Below, piece by piece: positions 34,866 to 44,504 of a DNA stretch of 64,000 nt (position 1 is its first letter; each line of letters begins with the position of its first letter). The stretch comes from Saccharibacter sp. EH611 (GTDB taxonomy: Bacteria > Pseudomonadota > Alphaproteobacteria > Acetobacterales > Acetobacteraceae). A program made the translations under genes and the position numbers. The stretch is from assembly GCF_009834765.1 (NCBI RefSeq), contig NZ_WVHP01000018.1, positions 1-64,000 of the forward strand, given 5' to 3'. A model generated the notes under the pieces. The model was not told the origin of the DNA. It did not search any database and saw only the letters and a program-made list of their open reading frames with translations.

Positions 34866-35990
34866 GTGCAAAGCAACATAACGGCGCGCCATATTGACCG
34901 AGTTACCGTTATGGGCAACGACATCCACATTGATGGTTGGTCTTTACAATGTAGAGACACCACACAGCTAACGATCGTTTTTCCTAATCACCAAACATCA
35001 TCTATCCCTGAAGAACATTGGCGGCGCTCAAGCCCGGATATTGAGAACATCTATGGTGCTCAATACAGCTCGGTACGTTTTGAAATTATAACGCCCTTTC
35101 CTAAAGACATCGCCCCCAAAGACATCGGCCTTATCTTACTGAGATTTGACGATAGAGAAGAAAATGACGCTCCCATTCTTACTTTCGGGGAGACATGGTC
35201 TCATGTGGCCTCCACACCTCTCCATCAGCTCAAGATTGGTATTGGAATCCCTACTTATAATCGATCAGGAACGCTTCCTCACGTTATTGAACAGGTAAAA
35301 AAGAATACATCGCTTCCATTTAAACTTTTTATTTCGAATGATGGGTCAAATGATACAACATGTTCCATTCTGAGAGATTTTTCAGATATATCGTATGGAA
35401 ATTTTCGTAATAGAGGCATCGCTTGGAATAAAAATAGAATTCTTTTCTACCTCAAAGAAATTCTGAAATGTGACGTTATTATTATATTAGAAGACGATAT
35501 GTTTCCTGATTCATTCGCGTGGGAGATAGACTGGATCTTCGCGGCGTTGAGGCTTGGTCATATTAACCTTGCTCACCCACACCAGCATGCTGATGAAGGC
35601 GGTGTTGGCTTTTGGCACGATCCTGTCATTAGTTACAGCTTATCGGGTCAATGTTCTGCATTTGCACGTGAAGCCCTCTCTTATGTCGGCTTTTTAGACC
35701 CGCGTTTTGGACGTTATGGCCATGAACATGTTGAACATACATTACGCTTTATCCGGATGGGATATGGAGGTCGTCCACGAAAGAATCAAATTGGGGACGC
35801 TTTTTACCTCTTGAGAAGCAACCTTTTACCTATTGAAACCCCTAGCCATAGCGACCCACAAGAAGTTGAAAAAGCTTCAAAAATCTTTGACGATATTAAA
35901 CATGACGTGGCCTATCGCTCTCCGTGGCTTCCTGAAGATTTATCCATCCGTCAGCTGCGAGATGACATGGCCCTCATCAAAGAAACATAG
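34866..35990 (+). CDS. Family 2-like glycosyltransferase
   Basis: 374 residues from the GTG at 34866, chosen because GGAG lies 6 bases upstream; a TTG at 34854 would overlap that binding site. Residues about 1-115 form an N-terminal domain of unknown role. The GT-A domain starts at KIGIGIPTYNRSGTLPHVIE, has the nucleotide-binding FISNDGSNDTT and the metal-binding acidic motif LEDDMFPD (DXD equivalent), then RFGRYGHEHVEHTLR near the acceptor site. It probably adds sugar to a surface polysaccharide or glycan. It has no polysaccharide gene neighbours and is more AT-rich than flanking genes, so acquisition is possible. Confidence 0.75.
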   Translation: MQSNITARHIDRVTVMGNDIHIDGWSLQCRDTTQLTIVFPNHQTSSIPEEHWRRSSPDIENIYGAQYSSVRFEIITPFPKDIAPKDIGLILLRFDDREENDAPILTFGETWSHVASTPLHQLKIGIGIPTYNRSGTLPHVIEQVKKNTSLPFKLFISNDGSNDTTCSILRDFSDISYGNFRNRGIAWNKNRILFYLKEILKCDVIIILEDDMFPDSFAWEIDWIFAALRLGHINLAHPHQHADEGGVGFWHDPVISYSLSGQCSAFAREALSYVGFLDPRFGRYGHEHVEHTLRFIRMGYGGRPRKNQIGDAFYLLRSNLLPIETPSHSDPQEVEKASKIFDDIKHDVAYRSPWLPEDLSIRQLRDDMALIKET

Positions 35991-36359
35991 CCTTTACAAT
36001 AGCTGCCTGGCCCTTCGTAGCTCCTCTTGCAACGAAATGTGGTTCCGTTGTGAGGAAGGAAACGAGCGGAGTATCCATAAAGAGCCAAGTTGCTGTTAGC
36101 AAAAGCTATTCGTCGGCATTGCAGAGAGAAACATTGCCACTGATGTGCCAATCCCTAGCCTATGCAGACGCTCTAAAAGACAAATGACCCTCCCATTCTG
36201 TTGGAAGCAGCGGGGTCGTTCAGAGACTATTAAGGGATAGGTACACTCTCGTAGATATGCTGAGGTCTTTGGAAATTTTATCTGGCAATAGCTTCAGCCT
36301 ACAATAGGCGGGTGCGCTGGCTGCAATCCCGCCTATTGCCTATGAGATCGCCTCTTCGA
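35991..36359. other. 369-base gap without a recognisable gene
   Basis: No open frame with a ribosome binding site or known motif stands out on either strand. The only clear structure is the inverted repeat at 36303-36337. The stretch could hold decayed DNA between the glycosyltransferase gene and glk. Confidence 0.5.
36303..36337 (-). terminator. Inverted repeat behind glk
   Basis: AATAGGCGGG (36303-36312) is exactly complementary to CCCGCCTATT (36328-36337) across a 15-base loop, 22 bases beyond the glk stop. No T run follows on either strand. Confidence 0.5.
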
Positions 36360-37328
36360 TTAGCTATTCTTACTCGCGTAAGAAGCTGCTGCACCGTAGA
36401 GACCAGGCTGTGGATGGGTAATAATTTTCACCGGCATCTCACTCATCATATTTTCAAAACGCCCCTTCGCAACAAAGCGTTCTGCAAAGCCAGAATGAGG
36501 GATGATATGCGCTAAACGCTGCCCAAGCCCACCAGCAATCACCACGCCATGCGCACCATGAGCGAGTGCAATATCACCAGCAACAGCACCAAGGCTTAAG
36601 CAAAAACGCTCTAACGCCGCAGAAGCGATGGTATCTGTGCCTTCCATCGCCATAGTCCACAAGGTGCGGTTATCTTTTAATGCTACGGGACGATCTTGAA
36701 GCTCACCAATCACTTCATACAGGTTCGTAAGCCCTGGCCCAGAAACGATCCGCTCTACTGACACGCGACGAAAACGGTCTCTCAATGCCGCTAAGATACG
36801 ATCTTCGACAGCATCTAGTGGGGAGAAATCCATATGCCCCCCTTCCGTCTCGATGACAAAATACTGCCCATCACGTCGTAAAAGATTTGCAACACCAAGC
36901 CCTGTCCCCGGGCCGACAATGCTGACAGTTCCTTCTGTAGGCAGGTGGGTATCTGGCCCACAGAGATGCTGCATATGCTCAGGCCCAACCTGAGCCACAG
37001 CATGTCCAATTGCACCGAAATCATTCACAAGCGTGAAATCATCCAACCCCAAACGACTACCCAGCTGAGATGGTTGAATAATCCACGGATTATTCGTCAT
37101 CTTGAGGATATCACCTGTGATAGGGCAAGCTACTGCAATGCCCGCCTCACGAGGGATTGGTTTACCAATCTCGCGACCAAACGCTTCCCACGCTAAAGCA
37201 AGAGAGGCATGCTCAGCACATTTTAACGTTGTCGCTTCACCAAGCTCAACGACTCTTCCCTCGTCCACTTTGGCAATCGCAAAGCGCGCATGAGTTCCGC
37301 CAATATCAACGGCAACAATTTCTTTCAT
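36360..37328 (-). CDS. glk: Glucokinase
   Basis: 322 residues of the proteobacterial Glk (ROK-unrelated) family. The phosphate-binding motif VAVDIGGTHARFA opens the protein; VNDFGAIGHA supplies the catalytic Asp, and GPGTGLGVA and ETEGGHMDFSP contribute to sugar and ATP binding. It phosphorylates glucose to glucose 6-phosphate for the pentose phosphate or Entner-Doudoroff pathway. It is transcribed in the same direction as the SDR gene 82 bases upstream. Confidence 0.94.
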   Translation of the reverse strand: MKEIVAVDIGGTHARFAIAKVDEGRVVELGEATTLKCAEHASLALAWEAFGREIGKPIPREAGIAVACPITGDILKMTNNPWIIQPSQLGSRLGLDDFTLVNDFGAIGHAVAQVGPEHMQHLCGPDTHLPTEGTVSIVGPGTGLGVANLLRRDGQYFVIETEGGHMDFSPLDAVEDRILAALRDRFRRVSVERIVSGPGLTNLYEVIGELQDRPVALKDNRTLWTMAMEGTDTIASAALERFCLSLGAVAGDIALAHGAHGVVIAGGLGQRLAHIIPHSGFAERFVAKGRFENMMSEMPVKIITHPQPGLYGAAASYASKNS

Positions 37329-37410
37329 GGTGCGTTCAGTCCTCTCTTATATCGTGGCACCTGCAGTTTCGACATCAACATGCACGCCATCATTCCACAG
37401 TTTTCTTTCC

Positions 37411-38217
37411 TCAGGAAGACGACGGGTGCTGCATAATCTCTAATCCACGCAGAATACGATGAGCGATCGGACGTGGCAAAACAGCTTCTAAAGCACGCGT
37501 TAGCTGGAATGCCCATGGGAATACCAAAACAGCTTTGCCCGCATTAATCGCACGCGCAATTTTCCGAGCCGCCTTATCAACAGGAACAAGGAAAGCTTGA
37601 TCCCCTTCCAGGCGCTGGCTCATCGGTGTGTCAATAAAACCGGGAGCGATTAAGGTAACTCTCACGTTATAAGGAACCATGGCCGCATGCAAAGCTGTGC
37701 TGAAACGCCCAATGCCAGCTTTAGAACCACTATAAACGGTTGCAAGCGGAAGATCGTGGAAGGAGGCAACCGATCCCATTAATCCGATCCGCCCCCGACG
37801 CCGTTTGGCCATACGATTCGCAGCCTCGGTCGCGAGAGCAACAGGCGTCGCAAAGTTCACCATCGACATTTTCAGAGCTACATCGGCCGATTCGGCAACC
37901 GCTCCCTCAGGACGAATATCAGCCATTCCTGCAGATAAAATAAGGATATCAATAGGATGCTGATCATCCGTTTCACCGAAAGCCTTCAGAGAAGCCTCTG
38001 CGTCACTTAAATCAATAGAACGCGTCTCAACAGAAGCACCCTTTGAACGTGCATCTTCCGCCGTTTTCTCCAGCCGTTCCTGGTTCCGTGCCCATAGCGA
38101 TAGATGGACACCTGGACGCGCATAATACTGCGCTAAAGCAGCTCCAATACCACTTGAAGCGCCAGTGATAAGAATGTGCCGTCCCTTGCGAGGTGCACCA
38201 TGATCCTGTTTAGGCAT
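37411..38217 (-). CDS. Short-chain dehydrogenase/reductase
   Basis: 268 residues from the ATG at 38217 (MPKQDHGAPRKG), which has AAAGGA about 7 bases upstream; an open frame reaching back to 38385 overlaps the divergent gene and is unlikely. The cofactor motif ILITGASSGIGAAL and the catalytic TVYSGSKAG (Tyr and Lys of YxxxK) are complete, with the catalytic Ser in GSVASF. The C-terminus has a hydrophobic stretch (AVLVFPWAFQLTRALEAVL) that may touch the membrane, as in SDRs acting on lipids. Substrate unknown. Confidence 0.85.
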   Translation of the reverse strand: MPKQDHGAPRKGRHILITGASSGIGAALAQYYARPGVHLSLWARNQERLEKTAEDARSKGASVETRSIDLSDAEASLKAFGETDDQHPIDILILSAGMADIRPEGAVAESADVALKMSMVNFATPVALATEAANRMAKRRRGRIGLMGSVASFHDLPLATVYSGSKAGIGRFSTALHAAMVPYNVRVTLIAPGFIDTPMSQRLEGDQAFLVPVDKAARKIARAINAGKAVLVFPWAFQLTRALEAVLPRPIAHRILRGLEIMQHPSSS

Positions 38218-38277
38218 GGAGATCCTTTCTTGTTCACCCTCTGGTCTGAATGATCCTGTACGCGTATAGCCAACCTT

Positions 38278-39501
38278 ATGCAATGCGAAGTGTCCAAACC
38301 CCATATGGCTGATATCGATGTTCGCCCTGTTCATACACGGCGAGAACTTAACTGTTTTATCAAACTGCCTCGGCAACTCTACCAAGGAATGGCGGGGTTT
38401 GTTCCGCCATTTGATATGGAACAGGTAAGTTTACTGCACCCTCGTCAGTCTGCCGTGTTCCGCCATGCGGACGTTCAATATTTTATTGCCTGGCGCAACA
38501 ATACTCCAGTTGGCAGGATTGCGGCCATCATGGATCATCGCGCTATTGAGCAATGGCAAGAACGAATCGGGCAGTTCGGAGCGTTGGACGCACTTCCAGA
38601 GGCTGACATTGTTGATGCATTGCTCGCAGCAGCCGAAGATTGGTTGAAAAAACAGCATGTTACCCGTATCAGAGGGCCTGTAACGTTGAGCGGTAACGCT
38701 GAAACAGGAACAATGATCGAAGGGCAGACATCTGAACCGATGATCGCCATGCCTTGGCACCCGCCCGAGCTTGATGCATTCATTCGTCAGGCAGGATACC
38801 ATAAGACGGAAGATCTCTTTAGCTATCGGCTAGATCTTACCGATGAGACAGAGAAGCGTTTTAAAGTTCCTAACGATATGAAGCCAGGGAAAGGACGCCT
38901 CCAAGCCATCACTGTACGATCTCTTTCTAAAAAAGAAATTGTCTCGCAAGGTGAAATTCTGCGGCAACTTTATAATGATGCATGGTCGGAACAGTATAAC
39001 TTTGTTCCTATGCAAGATTACGAAATGCAGGCTCTGATTGCGCAGATTAAACCTCTTTTGCGCCCTGAACATTACGTACAAATTGACCAAAATGGCGAAC
39101 CTGTTGCTATGGCAATGGTTTTGCCCAATATTTATGATATTACAAGCGATCTAGGAGGATCCCCTTCCATCACGGGATGGGTGAAGTTTGCTTATCGCCT
39201 CCTTTTCCACCGCTTCCACTCTGCGCGTGTCATTTTGCTGGGAGTAACACGCAAGCTCCGTGGGACAATGATGGGCGCTCTCCTTCCCTCACTCGCTATT
39301 GTAGAACTCTTCAAGCGCCGGCACACTCTTCCCTATAAATGGGTTGAGCTTGGTTGGATTTTGGAAAGCAACACAGGTATGCGTAACCTTGCGGAATCCC
39401 TCGTTTCAGCACCCCATAAAAAGCACCGGCTTTATGAGAAAGACGTGACGCAAGACGCGACTACATCGACTCCATCAGAGAATGCGACCCAGAAGCCTTA
39501 A
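38278..39501 (+). CDS. GNAT/acyltransferase-like protein (YghO-type)
   Basis: 407 residues; an alternative start at 38305 (MADIDVRPVHTRREL) lacks a better binding site. The pattern IKLPRQLYQGMAGFVPPFDMEQ, then AVFRHADVQYFIAWRNNTPVGRIAAIMD, RGPVTLSGNAE and GVTRKLRGTMMGAL is that of a double-domain N-acyltransferase-like family found in many proteobacteria. Members are little studied; a role in lipid or acyl-amino acid metabolism is suspected. It is divergent from the SDR gene with a 60-base shared promoter region and converges on thiL, overlapping its end by 4 bases. Confidence 0.7.
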   Translation: MQCEVSKPHMADIDVRPVHTRRELNCFIKLPRQLYQGMAGFVPPFDMEQVSLLHPRQSAVFRHADVQYFIAWRNNTPVGRIAAIMDHRAIEQWQERIGQFGALDALPEADIVDALLAAAEDWLKKQHVTRIRGPVTLSGNAETGTMIEGQTSEPMIAMPWHPPELDAFIRQAGYHKTEDLFSYRLDLTDETEKRFKVPNDMKPGKGRLQAITVRSLSKKEIVSQGEILRQLYNDAWSEQYNFVPMQDYEMQALIAQIKPLLRPEHYVQIDQNGEPVAMAMVLPNIYDITSDLGGSPSITGWVKFAYRLLFHRFHSARVILLGVTRKLRGTMMGALLPSLAIVELFKRRHTLPYKWVELGWILESNTGMRNLAESLVSAPHKKHRLYEKDVTQDATTSTPSENATQKP

Positions 39502-40442
39502 AAATGCTGCCATCCGGTGCGAGGAAATTGCATCAGATGGCCATTTTCATCGCGCATATTGACCCCAACACCCTCTACGACATGACCAATCCGTGTCAGG
39601 GGGATATGGGCTTGGTCACATTGCTTCTTTAACGCCAAGCTCTGGGTGGGTGAGCAGGCAATCAGAAGTTCGTAATCATCCCCACCAATCAAACATTCTT
39701 CCTGCCATTGCGGGAGATGCGTTTTTACAGGTTGAGAAAAAGGTATAGAAGCCGCTTCTAACTCAACAGCGACACCTGACTCACGCGCTATATGACCACA
39801 ATCTTGCAAAAGCCCATCAGAAATATCTAAGGCAGCATGCACGATACCATGGAGTTTAAGGCCCGTGCGGGGTGTCGGAAGGCGGTAAGCCTCCACTAAA
39901 GCACCTGTTGGATCTTCTAATTTTCCTTTCCGAGCATAAAGCCCTAAGACTGCATCACCCAGAGTGCCCGTTACCCAGATTTCGTCGCCTGGCTGCGCTG
40001 TATCGCGGCGCAACGCTTTCCCAATAGGAGCATAACCAAAAATTGTTAAGCTCAATACTAAAGGGCCAGTACTGCCTGTCGTATCGCCGCCTAGCAAGGA
40101 AAGCTGGTACTGCTCTTGGTCTTCTGCCAATCCTTTTGAAAACAGAGCAAACCACGCTTCTCCGTAATGGGCACCAGAGGGAACGCTAACATTCAACATA
40201 TACGCGGCAGGACGTGCGCCCATCGCTGCAAGATCAGACAGATTGCAGCGCAAAAGCTTTTTAGCCACCGTATCTGCAGGATCATCTGGAAGAAAATGAA
40301 GATTCTCCACCATAGTATCACTGGAGATAACGAGTTCCTCCCCAATGGGAGGCGAAAGAACGGCTCCATCATTACGAAGCTCAAAAGAGCCCTTTCCAGC
40401 CAATGGACGGAAATAACGCGCGATGAAGTCGAACTCTCCCAT
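39498..40442 (-). CDS. thiL: Thiamine-monophosphate kinase
   Basis: 314 residues from the ATG at 40442, 5 bases behind the nusB stop with GGAG upstream; an in-frame start at 40475 would lie inside nusB. It phosphorylates thiamine phosphate to thiamine diphosphate. Motifs: FIARYFRP start, NDGAVL and ISSDTMVENLHF for Mg-ATP, NLSDLAAMGARP, GGDTTGS, and DISDGLLQDCGH. Last gene of nrdR-nusB-thiL, a common alphaproteobacterial order. Confidence 0.93.
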   Translation of the reverse strand: MGEFDFIARYFRPLAGKGSFELRNDGAVLSPPIGEELVISSDTMVENLHFLPDDPADTVAKKLLRCNLSDLAAMGARPAAYMLNVSVPSGAHYGEAWFALFSKGLAEDQEQYQLSLLGGDTTGSTGPLVLSLTIFGYAPIGKALRRDTAQPGDEIWVTGTLGDAVLGLYARKGKLEDPTGALVEAYRLPTPRTGLKLHGIVHAALDISDGLLQDCGHIARESGVAVELEAASIPFSQPVKTHLPQWQEECLIGGDDYELLIACSPTQSLALKKQCDQAHIPLTRIGHVVEGVGVNMRDENGHLMQFPRTGWQHF

Positions 40443-40446
40443 AATC

Positions 40447-40929
40447 TTACTCCGCGTTGCGGTTTTTCTGAGCAAACCGGTCTAAAATACCGTTAACCAT
40501 TTTCGGCTCATCACCACTGAAAAAACCATGTGCAACGTCAAGATACTCATTAATCACGATTTGAGTAGGCACGTCGGCTATCATTTCACTCAAAGCCGCA
40601 CGCAACAAAGCTCGTAGCACAGGGTCTAGGCGATTCATCGGCCAGCTTTCTGGCAATAAATCATGAAGCGATTTATCAATCTCATCTTGTTGACGGACGG
40701 TATCGCGCACGATGGTAGCGAGTAAATTTAAATCTGCATCAGGAATATGACCGTCATCAAAATGTTCTTGGGGAGCAATCCGACGGAAATTCACAAATTC
40801 TTTCAAGACAGTCTCAGCGCTGTCCCCATTTTGCTCACATTGGAAAAGAGCTTGAACAGCAGCAACGCGCGCGATCGTACGGCTTCGTTTGCGTTGGGGA
40901 ACAGCCGAGCTGGACACTGATGAGGTCAT
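40447..40929 (-). CDS. nusB: Transcription antitermination factor NusB
   Basis: 160 residues, all helical. The Arg-rich N-terminus ([22 protein letters not shown]) and the C-terminal [26 protein letters not shown] pattern are diagnostic. With NusE (S10) it binds boxA RNA in rRNA leaders and prevents early termination. The ATG overlaps the nrdR stop (ATGA). The first 15 residues are a Ser-rich extension. Confidence 0.94.
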   Translation of the reverse strand: MTSSVSSSAVPQRKRSRTIARVAAVQALFQCEQNGDSAETVLKEFVNFRRIAPQEHFDDGHIPDADLNLLATIVRDTVRQQDEIDKSLHDLLPESWPMNRLDPVLRALLRAALSEMIADVPTQIVINEYLDVAHGFFSGDEPKMVNGILDRFAQKNRNAE

Positions 40930-41414
40930 GGGGTCTCCTGAGAGGGATCATTAAGGGCGACTGAAGGATGGTTCATATCATCTAAGATTTTTGAAAAAGC
41001 CTCAATCTCACGAAAATTACGGTATACACTGGCAAAGCGGACATAGGCCACCCCATCAACCTCTCGCAGTGCATCCATGGCAAGTTCCCCAATGTAACGC
41101 GCAGCAATTTCATGGTCTCCAGAAGCCTCAAGCTTACGGACAAGGCCGTTAAGAAGCCTCTCTTGCCGAACGTCATCGACAGGCCGCTTCCTTAAGGCAA
41201 TACGAATGGAGCGTGCCAATTTATCTCGATCGAAGGGTGTACGCCGACCATCAGCTTTAATAACGGTCAAATCACGAAGCTGGACACGTTCAACCGTCGT
41301 AAAACGCTGATGACACGCACAGCACACGCGCCGTCGCCTAATAGCAGCCCCTTCTTCACCAGGGCGGCTATCTTTAACCTGAGTTTCTTGATGTCCGCAA
41401 AAGGGGCAGTACAT
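40926..41414 (-). CDS. nrdR: Ribonucleotide reductase regulator NrdR
   Basis: 162 residues from the ATG at 41414 ([11 protein letters not shown]), chosen because the family begins there; the frame extends 4 codons further. The zinc ribbon uses Cys3, Cys6, Cys31 and Cys34, and an ATP-cone follows from about residue 49 ([16 protein letters not shown]). NrdR senses ATP and dATP and represses nrd genes by binding NrdR boxes. First gene of the operon with nusB and thiL. Confidence 0.94.
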   Translation of the reverse strand: MYCPFCGHQETQVKDSRPGEEGAAIRRRRVCCACHQRFTTVERVQLRDLTVIKADGRRTPFDRDKLARSIRIALRKRPVDDVRQERLLNGLVRKLEASGDHEIAARYIGELAMDALREVDGVAYVRFASVYRNFREIEAFSKILDDMNHPSVALNDPSQETP

Positions 41415-41625
41415 GGTTGATCCCACAAAACGTCAAATGATTGGACAGCGTGCTGACCCAACAAAAGGAAACGACCAAACATAGAGCCCATGGAAACAAG
41501 AAGCTTTATCATGAGGAGCCTGTCTCCTTTGCCGAGCGTATTATACCGTCAATTCCTTTCGTGGTGAAGAGCTTCCTTCATTTTCAGATATGCTGTAGGC
41601 TCTCTTCGATCAGTTTGGAGGGGTT

Positions 41626-42129
41626 ATGATCTTCTTTTTTCGTCGCATGTCGTTAGTCGCTCTTGCTGTAAGCACGCTTGGAGTGGGGTATCAGGCAGCC
41701 GCAGAGCCACAAAATCATGAAGCGTCCTCTTCAAACGATACGGAGATCACAGAGGTTACGGTTCATGGGGGTGTCCTTCATCCTTCACGACATTTCCCAG
41801 ACCGCGCAGCCGGATATTTCACGATTCACAATGCTGGAGCGGCTGATCTTCTTCTAAAAGGCATTACATCACCACTATGCACGAGCGTCACATCAAACCA
41901 CAGCAATCAAGAAATGATTGAAACGACGGGCGATAGTGATGACATTTTTCAGCATCTCGCCATCCCACACAAATCTACGATGGTCTTTCCCGCCGCTGGG
42001 TATCACCTCTCTTGCCGTGGGCTGCACCGAAGCCTTCAAAATGGTGAGTCAATTCCCTTTACGTTCCATTTTCTTGATGTCGGACATGTCTCGACGAACT
42101 TTACAGTTCAGAGCACAACGGGCAAATGA
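41626..42129 (+). CDS. PCuAC-like periplasmic copper chaperone with altered metal site
   Basis: 167 residues. A signal peptide (FRRMSLVALAVSTLGVGYQAAA) targets it to the periplasm. The fold pattern of DUF461/PCuAC is recognisable: VTVHGGVLHPSRHFPDRAAGYFTIHNAG, an IPHKSTMVFPAAGYHLSCRGL segment and the final SIPFTFHFLDVGHV strands (pieces quoted separately). Normal members deliver Cu(I) to cytochrome oxidase through an H(M)X10MX21HXM site. Here the HXM part reads HLS and the earlier Met positions are not clearly kept, while Cys occurs in SPLCTS and LSCRG. It may bind copper differently or have another role. Confidence 0.65.
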   Translation: MIFFFRRMSLVALAVSTLGVGYQAAAEPQNHEASSSNDTEITEVTVHGGVLHPSRHFPDRAAGYFTIHNAGAADLLLKGITSPLCTSVTSNHSNQEMIETTGDSDDIFQHLAIPHKSTMVFPAAGYHLSCRGLHRSLQNGESIPFTFHFLDVGHVSTNFTVQSTTGK

Positions 42130-42153
42130 GGGCGTTTTTACTCCCTTCCTTCG

Positions 42154-43977
42154 TTAAGAATTTTTAAGAACATCCAAAACGATCTGACCATACCTCTCCA
42201 GCTTGCTCCGTCCCACACCTTTAATAGCTCCGAGCGCATCAATTGTTTTTGGAGTGTAGCGTGCGACATCACGCAAAACGGAGTCATGGAAAATAACGTA
42301 AGGCGGGATTTCTTGCTCGCGTGCCTCACCCAGACGCCATTCTTTCAGAGCAAGGAAACGATCATGCTCCTCCTCTGATAATGGGGACTCTTTCTCTTCT
42401 CCTGCGCGATTAAGTGCTGATAGCGTTTTGAAAGAAGCGTCTTCCATAAGGGGTACAGGCACTTCTCCTCTAAGCAGAGGACGAGCTGTCTCTCTGTGCA
42501 AACCTAAACTTCCATGTTCACCGGAGAGGCGGATAGCGCCACGTGCGATAAGCTGACGTATCACCATTCGCCACCAGCTCTCTCCGCGGTCACGCCCAAT
42601 ACCAAACACTGAGAGTTTATGCAGTGCATGACGCTCGACAGGTTCAATCATCCGTCCACGCAATACTGCTGTTAATACGGGGGCGCCGAAGCGTTCTCCC
42701 GTACGATAAACAGCAGAAAGCACCTTCTGAGCCGCCTCTTTCCCGTCAAATGTTGCAGGAGGATGAAGGCAGTTATCGCAATGTCCACAAGGAGACGGCA
42801 GCATTTCACCAAAACACGCTAAAATAGCTTGAGTGCGACACCCTGTTGTTTCGGTAAGAGCAATCATGCTCTCCAAACGACCCTGCATAACGCGCTTCTC
42901 ACTTTCAGGAGCTTGCGATTGCTCAAGCCAATAACGCGCTCTTGCCATAGCTTCGCCGCCATATAACAAAAGTGTATGCGAAAGCTCACCATCACGTCCG
43001 GCACGACCTATTTGCTGATAATAACCTTCTGGCGATGCTGGCATATCAAGATGGATAACCGTGCGTACATCAGGTCGATCAATTCCCATTCCAAAAGCAA
43101 TCGTTGCGACAACAACGATCGGCTCTCCAGACCGAAAGCGTAGCAACAACGCTCTCTTTTCAATCGGTGACAAACCTGCATGAAAGGCGAGTGCTGTGAA
43201 TCCCTTCTCTCGCAACAAAGCTGCAACACGCTCAGTCCGACGACGGCTACCGCAATAAACGATCGCTGCTCCCTGCCCCATATGACGTTCTAGTGCGTCA
43301 ATAACCTGCCGGGTTTCAGAAAGCTTTGGTTGTGCCTGTAAAAATAGATTAGTACGATGGAAGCTAGCGACGAAAACCCGTGCTTTTTCCATATGCAAAA
43401 CACTGAGAACATCATCACGCGTACGCGTATCAGCCGTTGCCGTTAGCGCGATACGCGGCACCTCAGGGAAATGCTTCTTTATTGTTGCGAGTTCTCGATA
43501 TTCTGGGCGAAATTCATGCCCCCAAGCAGAGACACAATGGGCCTCGTCAATGGCAATAAGGGAAAGCTGACGGCTTTTTAATACATCCAATAAGCTTGGT
43601 GTTAGAAGTCGTTCTGGAGACACGTATAAGAGGTCGAGCTGGTTACTACGCAATTGCTCCCACAACCTAACCCTCTCATCAGCTTCTAACTCAGAGTGAA
43701 GAGCAGCAGCTTTGACGCCAAGCTGCTTTAACCCTGCGACTTGATCGTCCATCAAGGCGATGAGAGGAGAAATGACCACCCCCATACCAAAACGGCATAA
43801 AGCAGGAACCTGATAGCACAGGCTTTTCCCACCTCCCGTTGGCATAAGGACAAGCGCGTCTTCGCCCCGCATAACGGCGGAAACAGCCTCTTCTTGCAAA
43901 CCTCGAAAGGACGAAAAGCCAAATATTTTTTGTAAAATATCAAGCGGTTCAGCGGCCGTTGTTAATCGCCCTTCCAA
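42154..43977 (-). CDS. recQ: ATP-dependent DNA helicase RecQ
   Basis: 607 residues. Walker A TGGGKS is at residues 47-52 and the DEAH box at 144-147 (AIDEAHCVSAWGHEFRPEY). Motif VI reads QQIGRAGRDG. A zinc-binding subdomain with Cys in CRTQAILACFGE and CGHCDNCLHPP follows, and the C-terminus has a winged helix and HRDC domain (FLALKEWRLGEAREQEIPPYVIF, quoted in part). It unwinds DNA for recombinational repair in the RecF pathway. Length is normal. Confidence 0.95.
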   Translation of the reverse strand: MEGRLTTAAEPLDILQKIFGFSSFRGLQEEAVSAVMRGEDALVLMPTGGGKSLCYQVPALCRFGMGVVISPLIALMDDQVAGLKQLGVKAAALHSELEADERVRLWEQLRSNQLDLLYVSPERLLTPSLLDVLKSRQLSLIAIDEAHCVSAWGHEFRPEYRELATIKKHFPEVPRIALTATADTRTRDDVLSVLHMEKARVFVASFHRTNLFLQAQPKLSETRQVIDALERHMGQGAAIVYCGSRRRTERVAALLREKGFTALAFHAGLSPIEKRALLLRFRSGEPIVVVATIAFGMGIDRPDVRTVIHLDMPASPEGYYQQIGRAGRDGELSHTLLLYGGEAMARARYWLEQSQAPESEKRVMQGRLESMIALTETTGCRTQAILACFGEMLPSPCGHCDNCLHPPATFDGKEAAQKVLSAVYRTGERFGAPVLTAVLRGRMIEPVERHALHKLSVFGIGRDRGESWWRMVIRQLIARGAIRLSGEHGSLGLHRETARPLLRGEVPVPLMEDASFKTLSALNRAGEEKESPLSEEEHDRFLALKEWRLGEAREQEIPPYVIFHDSVLRDVARYTPKTIDALGAIKGVGRSKLERYGQIVLDVLKNS

Positions 43978-43997
43978 TGGTTACCTCACACTCTCTA

Positions 43998-44414
43998 TCA
44001 ATGAGAGGAAATCGTGATAGAGACGCGACGCAGCGCAACATGAGAATCTTCAAAATCACTCAGCGCATAAGGGGCCTGAGTGATTGTTTTAGCATCTACA
44101 CCGTCACGCTCTAGAACCTTGGTCACTTCTGAGGCGCGTGCATTAGCGAGCTGCTTTAAAATATCTGGATCACCATAATGTCCGGCAGATCCTGAAACGG
44201 TTATGTGTGACGCATGACGTTCGTGGACAGTCAACGCGGCATCTGCCACGACGGCCTGCGCAGTTGGATTAAGCTGCACAGAATCACGATCAAAAAAAAC
44301 GACGTAGTTATTACGTGGTGTGTGTGTTGCACATCCCCCTAATGCTCCTGCTGCGACCGTCGCGCACAAGCCGATTGGAAGAATAGAACGCAACGCAGCA
44401 GCAATCCTCAACAT
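43998..44414 (-). CDS. OmpA-family lipoprotein
   Basis: 138 residues. The signal ends in the lipobox LGGC (Cys at residue 28). The mature part is an OmpA-like peptidoglycan-binding domain: VVFFDRDSVQLNPTAQAVVADAA at its start, then SGSAGHYGDPDILKQLANARASEV and a final HVALRRVSITI. The usual NxxLSxxRA is replaced by KQLANARASEV, a small variation. It probably anchors the outer membrane to peptidoglycan. It lies 20 bases beyond the recQ start on the same strand, so the two may be co-transcribed. Confidence 0.8.
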   Translation of the reverse strand: MLRIAAALRSILPIGLCATVAAGALGGCATHTPRNNYVVFFDRDSVQLNPTAQAVVADAALTVHERHASHITVSGSAGHYGDPDILKQLANARASEVTKVLERDGVDAKTITQAPYALSDFEDSHVALRRVSITISSH

Positions 44415-44504
44415 GACACAACACCTTTATCGTTATCCAAATACCAAGAGATATGATTGCTCTACTCTACGGAGCGGGTCAATCACTGCTCTTCTTTCTC
44501 TCAA

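Noticed and set aside
36140-36320. Transposase-like fragments in the gap before glk
   Set aside because: Short frames hinted at an insertion-sequence remnant, but no run of residues matched a transposase clearly and no terminal repeats were found.
37411-38385. Longer SDR start at 38385
   Set aside because: The extra 56 residues overlap the divergent 38278 gene and do not fit the family; the ATG at 38217 has a ribosome binding site.
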